NCBI GenBank assembly: GCA_025360285.1
Contig: JANYCM010000370.1
Coordinates: forward strand, 1 to 6,374
Direction: 5' to 3'
Source of the DNA: Sphingomonadales bacterium
Lineage (GTDB): Bacteria; Pseudomonadota; Alphaproteobacteria; Sphingomonadales; Sphingomonadaceae
DNA: 6,374 bases
This document shows positions 5,678 through 6,374 of this stretch, piece after piece. A model generated the notes under the pieces. It was not told the DNA's origin. It was given only the letters and a program-made list of their open reading frames with translations, and ran no database searches. The position numbers and the translations under genes are program-made. The first letter of the stretch is position 1. Each line of letters starts with the position of its first letter.

Positions 5678-6329
5678 ACGACCGCTTCTCTACAGCTTCC
5701 GGCGCTGCCCCTATGCGATGCGGGCGCGGCTGGCGCTGTTGGTCAGCGGCACCGAAGTGGTGATCCGCGAAGTCGCGCTCCGCGCCAAGCCGGCCGAGCT
5801 GCTCGCCGCTTCGGCCAAGGCCACGGTGCCTGTCCTGGTTCTGCCGAGCGGCGCGGTCATCGATGAAAGCCTTGACATCATGCACTGGGCCCTGCGCCGG
5901 CACGACCCGGAGAGCTGGCTGGGCAGAAACGATGCAGCGTTGATTGCCGCGAACGACGGCCCGTTCAAGCTTCATCTGGATCGCTACAAATACGCCGATC
6001 GGCTCAGCGACGAACTCGTCGTCCATCGACAGGCTGGCATCGATTGGCTGTGCGAGCTCGAAGCGCGACTGACAGACCTCGATTATCTGGGCGGTACGAC
6101 ACCATCGCTCGCCGATGCTGACGTGCTGCCCTTTGTCCGCCAATTTGCGCATGTCGACCGGGCCTGCTTCGGTGCCCAGTCACTGCCAGGACTGCAAGCC
6201 TGGTTGGCCCGTCAAATCGCCTCTACTCTGTTCACGCGCGCCATGGTCCGATTGCCGCCGTGGCGCGCCGCGTCTCCGGATGTGTATTTCGGCCGGAGCA
6301 CGATCGAGGCAATACCGGACCTCAACTAA
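5670..6329 (+). CDS. Glutathione S-transferase family protein with CPY motif
   Basis: This 219-residue, probably cytosolic protein has the two-domain GST plan. The N-terminal thioredoxin fold (~5-75) carries LLYSFRRCPYAMRARLAL (6-23), with C13-P14-Y15 in the position of a glutaredoxin-like active site. V53-P54 is the expected cis-proline that holds glutathione, and DESLDIMHWAL (65-75) is the glutathione gamma-glutamyl contact loop. The helical C-terminal domain includes SLADADVLPFVRQFA (146-160), equivalent to the conserved N-cap/hydrophobic-staple segment of GSTs. The proposed start is TTG 5670, inside the last codons of trhO (8-nt overlap). No ATG or GTG lies in frame close to the domain start, and the next ATG (5718, codon 17) would remove the CPY motif. 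There is no Shine-Dalgarno at the TTG, so translation probably depends on ribosomes finishing trhO. The cysteine active site suggests thiol transfer or deglutathionylation rather than classical conjugation; the substrate is unknown. Confidence 0.87.
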   Translation: MTERPLLYSFRRCPYAMRARLALLVSGTEVVIREVALRAKPAELLAASAKATVPVLVLPSGAVIDESLDIMHWALRRHDPESWLGRNDAALIAANDGPFKLHLDRYKYADRLSDELVVHRQAGIDWLCELEARLTDLDYLGGTTPSLADADVLPFVRQFAHVDRACFGAQSLPGLQAWLARQIASTLFTRAMVRLPPWRAASPDVYFGRSTIEAIPDLN

Positions 6330-6374
6330 GCTCGCTCGGGAGCCGTATTGGCAAGCCCCGGAACAGGCGCAGAA

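Noticed and set aside
6330..6374. Short inverted GCTC/GAGC downstream of the GST-like gene as a terminator
   Set aside because: The stem is only 4 bp with no T-tract, and the window ends too soon to judge.

Overview
The window is GC-rich bacterial chromosome. Protein sequence style, codon use (strong G/C at third positions) and gene types suggest an alphaproteobacterium, most likely a sphingomonad. That placement comes from familiarity with similar proteins, not from a search. No rRNA, tRNA, CRISPR array, insertion sequence or phage gene is visible.

Layout, left to right. (1) A plus-strand winged-helix/SAM-dependent methyltransferase (102-1178) has a strong ribosome binding site. It converges on a minus-strand gene across 39 bp that hold a 9-bp GC hairpin, a plausible shared terminator. 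(2) A minus-strand pair follows: a Schlafen-group-3/DUF2075 nuclease-helicase (4274 down to 2253), then 36 bp, then a zinc-independent NADPH-dependent MDR oxidoreductase of the CurA/PTGR type (2216 down to 1218). (3) A stretch of about 410 bp without a convincing gene (4275-4687) separates the nuclease-helicase from divergent plus-strand genes. It contains a strong GC hairpin with a T-rich tail on the minus strand. (4) A plus-strand pair is tightly coupled: trhO (UPF0176 rhodanese-domain tRNA U34 hydroxylase, GTG start) overlaps by 8 nt a glutathione-S-transferase-like gene that appears to start at TTG.

Most of the window is ordinary housekeeping or accessory metabolism: tRNA wobble modification, thiol/redox chemistry, enone reduction and small-molecule methylation. 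The one gene with a plausible conflict or nucleic-acid-processing role is the nuclease-helicase. It has both an intact PD-(D/E)XK-type nuclease motif and a full set of superfamily-1-like helicase motifs in one 673-residue chain. It stands without recognisable toxin, methylase or other defence partners here, so a defence role is an inference. The five genes do not form one pathway; the only convincing operons are trhO-gst and possibly the nuclease-helicase with the oxidoreductase.
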